Shown here one piece after another: positions 61,293-64,000 of a stretch of 64,000 nucleotides of DNA. The DNA is from Typhlomys cinereus. Taxonomy: Eukaryota > Chordata > Mammalia > Rodentia > Platacanthomyidae. The first letter of the stretch is position 1; each line of letters begins with the position of its first letter. Both the position numbers and the translations under genes were made by a program. Under the pieces are notes generated by a model. It ran no database searches, was not told the DNA's origin, and worked only from the letters and a program-made list of their open reading frames with translations. The DNA lies in NCBI GenBank assembly GCA_023101885.1, contig JALPQD010000207.1:1183844-1247843 (forward strand), given 5' to 3'.

Positions 61293-61350
61293 GCACGAGA
61301 ACTCTTCCTAAAAGCAGTAGAGGAAGAACAGAACGGGGCTCTCTACGAAG
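61293..61350 (+). CDS. FBXO9: FBXO9 exon 4, TPR-like segment
   Basis: The acceptor TTTTTATAG precedes 58 bases encoding ARELFLKAVEEEQNGALYE (nominal residues 82-100) plus the first base of Ala101. The donor is GAAG|GTAAAG. This is the first helix pair of the single tetratricopeptide-like repeat upstream of the F-box. The frame is intact and agrees with exon 5. Confidence 0.95.
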
Positions 61351-61495
61351 GTAAAGACTCTGGGCCTAGAGCCTAGTTAGGGCATTCTGAGTAATAACTT
61401 TTTCTTAGCGATTGATGGTTTTTGTACTAGACTTGATTTGGTGTGGAACATTCTCCACTTTTTACTTGATCATTTTTTAAATGAAAAAAGAAATT

Positions 61496-61752
61496 GGGAC
61501 TGGAGAGATGGCTTACAGATTAAGGATCTGGCTTGCAAGCAGGAGGTTCTGAGTTCTGATCCTAGATCCCATGTAAAAATGCCAGATGGTAGCCTGAATT
61601 TCCTGCTTTGGAAGGCGAAGTCTGGGGAATCCCAGAGCAAAACAAAAAGGAGTTAGAATCAATCTAGGATGATTCCTCGAGTCACCTTTGGGCCCCTACA
61701 GGCACACACATTGTCCTCTGACACACACACACACACACACATACACACACAA
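61496..61752 (+). mobile_element. CA-tailed SINE
   Basis: gggactggagagatggctta, ggttctgagttctgatccta, aatcccagagcaaaacaaaa body, (CA)n at 61719-61750. Confidence 0.9.
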
Positions 61753-61767
61753 AAAAATTGACTGGAT

Positions 61768-61862
61768 ACAGTGGAGTATGTCTGAGGAAGGAGGAAAACC
61801 TCATGTCGGAGGCTAGCCTGGTTGGCTACATGGTAAGATCCTATCTCAAAAGATTATAATTA
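61768..61862 (+). mobile_element. B1-like SINE, diverged
   Basis: ggatacagtggagtatgtct, ggctagcctggttggctaca and aagatcctatctcaaaaga. Confidence 0.65.
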
Positions 61863-62104
61863 ATCAAAAAAATTTCAATATTTGTTTCTTTCTAAAAACT
61901 ATTGCAGGATAATATCATAATATATTAGGGCGAATGAAACTTTTTTTCTGCATTAGTTTTAGTATTAATCATTCCTTAGTGAAGTGTTAATGTGTATTCA
62001 TTTTAACATTGGTTAAAATGCTTTTTTCCAAGGTAAAAGTATTGCAGAGGTAGAATACATTTGCTGTAAGTTCTCATTTGCATTTTCCCCAACAGAAATG
62101 AATT

Positions 62105-62205
62105 GGTGAAGCTGGGGATGTAGTAGCCCAGTGACAGAGTGCTTGCCTTGCATGTGCAGGCAGGGCCTGGGCTCTGTGCTCAGTCCCCAGGAGGGAAGAA
62201 GGAAA
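62105..62205 (+). mobile_element. ID SINE
   Basis: gtgaagctggggatgtagta, acagagtgcttgccttgcat, gcctgggctctgtgctcagt and cccaggagg. ID head with a short A-rich end. Confidence 0.75.
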
Positions 62206-63229
62206 TGCATTCATAGACAAGGTCTTTGATCTCTTTTCCATAGCAGGACTTTTAAATGGTAATGATAATAACTGGGACGTGGAAAAAAATGCTCGAATTT
62301 GAATTATTTGAAACCACCCCAAGTCAGTTCATTTGCAGTTACTGTTCATGATATTTGGAAATTTCTTCTTGTGATATTCTTGGACTCAAAATATGTAGAA
62401 GATAAGAATATCAATTAGTCGAGTCTCTTATGTTGGCTTCATTATTTTATGAGATTTCCACCTGCACTTAGAGTGTGTCACTTTACCCAGGATGCTAGAA
62501 CATGGCAGAATACATCAAATGGAACGAACTTCTAAGAAAAATAGCAGGTCAGCCTCTCAGCCCAGGTTCCACTGGGGATAGATAGGTTATTGAACAGTAA
62601 TAGCTGTAAACCTCTGGTCAGGAGGGTTAGGAAAAAACAAGATTTAAGCAGGGCATGGTGGTGTATACCAGTAACCCCAGCAATTGGAAGGTTGAGGGAA
62701 TCACCCCAAGTTGGAGAATATCCGCAGCTACACACCAGTGACCAGCCTGTCTCAAAACCTAACAGCAACAACAAAAGTAATGGATTTAAACATGATTTCA
62801 CCGGAACCAGGGAGCTCTGGGTTAAGGCATTGTATTTGAAGGACAAATTTGAATAGCTCTTGTCTTTATGAGATCCAGTAGGAAGTATTTCATTTTCTTC
62901 AACTCCATGACTAGAAAAAATAAACGTTTACAAGTACTTCTGTTGGTACTGTAACCATTGCCTGCTTCTCACCCCCACAAGAGACACCACATAAAAACAC
63001 ATCCAGTGAGATAGAGGGCAGGAAACACTTGGGAAGCACAAAAGATCAGAGTGAAATATGTCTCTAACCTCTTATACATTAGCTCTAAGAACTAGACCAC
63101 TGAGCAGTTTGGTTTGGAAATGATGTTCAGTGAACTCTTGCATAAAAGAATTCAGCTGTTCATAAAGTTACCAAAATAAATGACAAAAATGTGTGATCGC
63201 AACTAATTTAGATTTATTTCTTCTTTTAG
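62206..63229. other. FBXO9 intron 4 right part
   Basis: Apart from the B1 at 62642, no feature is seen before the exon 5 polypyrimidine tract and acceptor at 63220-63229. Confidence 0.6.
62642..62775 (+). mobile_element. B1-like SINE
   Basis: agcagggcatggtggtgtat, ccagtaaccccagcaattgg and ccagcctgtctcaaaaccta. Confidence 0.8.
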
Positions 63230-63329
63230 CCATCAAGTTTTATCGCAGGGCTATGCAACTGGTACCTGACATTGAGTTCAAGATCTCTTACACCCGGTCT
63301 CCAGACGGCGATGGCGTTGGAAACAGCTA
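63230..63329 (+). CDS. FBXO9: FBXO9 exon 5, end of TPR-like segment
   Basis: After TTCTTTTAG, 100 bases complete Ala101 and encode [20 protein letters not shown] then [12 protein letters not shown] (to nominal residue 133), with two bases (TA) of the next Tyr codon. The donor is [23 protein letters not shown] completes the TPR helix pair. The F-box and the C-terminal substrate domain lie in exons to the right of the window. Confidence 0.95.
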
Positions 63330-63794
63330 GTGCGTATATAATCTGATAGAGAGCTGTCTATCCATGAAGTTTATTAAAATTATAATGGGATAAAGGGGTT
63401 TTTTGGTATTAAATTAGCAATTATTGAAAGAGCACATAAAAGAGTACATGTGAACTTTCTGAAACCCATTTGAAGTGGAAAATACTACAATGTAATTAGG
63501 CCAGTGATAAACATACTCCTATTATGGAGGTTAAACTGGGTGGTGGGTGTAGTATTTCATTATGCCGGTTTCTTTTTGCATGTGTGAATCTCGTTGACAT
63601 TTTAAAAAGTGTTTTAATTAGAAAAATTATTAACTATATTGATTTTATTCCTTTAATGTATATAGATTGAACAATATTAAAACTCTTAAAAAGTATTTTT
63701 TGAAAGTATAAATGCAAGATATAGACACTCTTCATCTTATTTCATTGTATAGATTAGACTTGTGTCAGTACAAAGCAGCGTGATGGTTTAATAT

Positions 63795-63945
63795 GAAAAA
63801 TCATTGAGGGCACATACATTCTGTCTCCACCTCTCCTGCACTGGAATTATACGTGGGCTATCACCCAAACCGGCTCCTCCTGTGGGTTCCAGGACCCAAA
63901 CTTGTATGGCAAGCACTTTACCCACTGAGCAATTCCCAGCCCCAA
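63795..63945 (-). mobile_element. B2-like SINE, reverse
   Basis: ctcctgtgggttccaggacc, caaacttgtatggcaagcac and cccactgagcaattcccagc give a reversed tRNA-like head. Confidence 0.7.
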
Positions 63946-64000
63946 AAGAAGATATTTTTAAGTTAAAGCTATTGAAGCTATTTCCAAGACCATTATACAA

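Overview
This is mammalian genomic DNA, almost certainly from a rodent. It holds two multi-exon protein genes arranged head to head, with long introns full of B1-, ID/B4- and B2-like SINEs, 5'-truncated L1s and microsatellites. The commonest SINE is a tRNA-headed, CA-tailed element of about 260-300 bp. Several copies still have clean target-site duplications, so it was active recently. It is not the standard mouse or rat B2. A non-murid myodont such as a jerboa, birch mouse or jumping mouse fits, but the species assignment is a guess.

Left part (1-40.6 kb, minus strand): the 5' half of CILK1 (formerly ICK, ciliogenesis-associated kinase 1). Four coding exons are present: 12318-12418 (start codon), 8260-8314, 3189-3310 and 2370-2449. 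They join in frame to encode residues 1-119 and the first base of codon 120, which is the kinase N-lobe and hinge. The catalytic HRD and DFG exons lie beyond the left edge. A strong minus-strand donor in a CpG-dense block at about 40.6 kb is the best candidate for the end of the non-coding first exon, giving a 28-kb intron 1.

Middle part (40.9-45.4 kb): the intergenic control region. It contains a degenerate GGCTGAGCCAGG-type minisatellite next to the presumed CILK1 promoter, a small L1 insertion, a tail-to-tail SINE pair with a 62-bp (CG/CA)n junction, two inverted ZNF143/STAF-like sites at 44.5-44.6 kb, and the FBXO9 CpG island.

Right part (45.2-64 kb, plus strand): the 5' part of FBXO9, an F-box substrate receptor of SCF ubiquitin ligases. 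Exon 1 ends exactly after the ATG (45393-45395). Coding exons follow at 55208-55288, 58367-58525, 61293-61350 and 63230-63329, giving about 133 residues including the TPR-like segment. The F-box exons lie beyond the right edge.

The most unusual features are in FBXO9. The 3' end of exon 2, with its donor site, is copy 1 of a 62-bp minisatellite of about 11 copies running through the next 0.7 kb. That donor reads CAG|GC rather than CAG|GT. Exon 3 lacks one G at its donor: the only adjacent GT shifts the frame into an early stop, while a GT 16 bases further on would stay in frame and add five residues. I see no other protein gene, no RNA gene other than SINE-derived sequence, no CRISPR array and no new multi-gene system.
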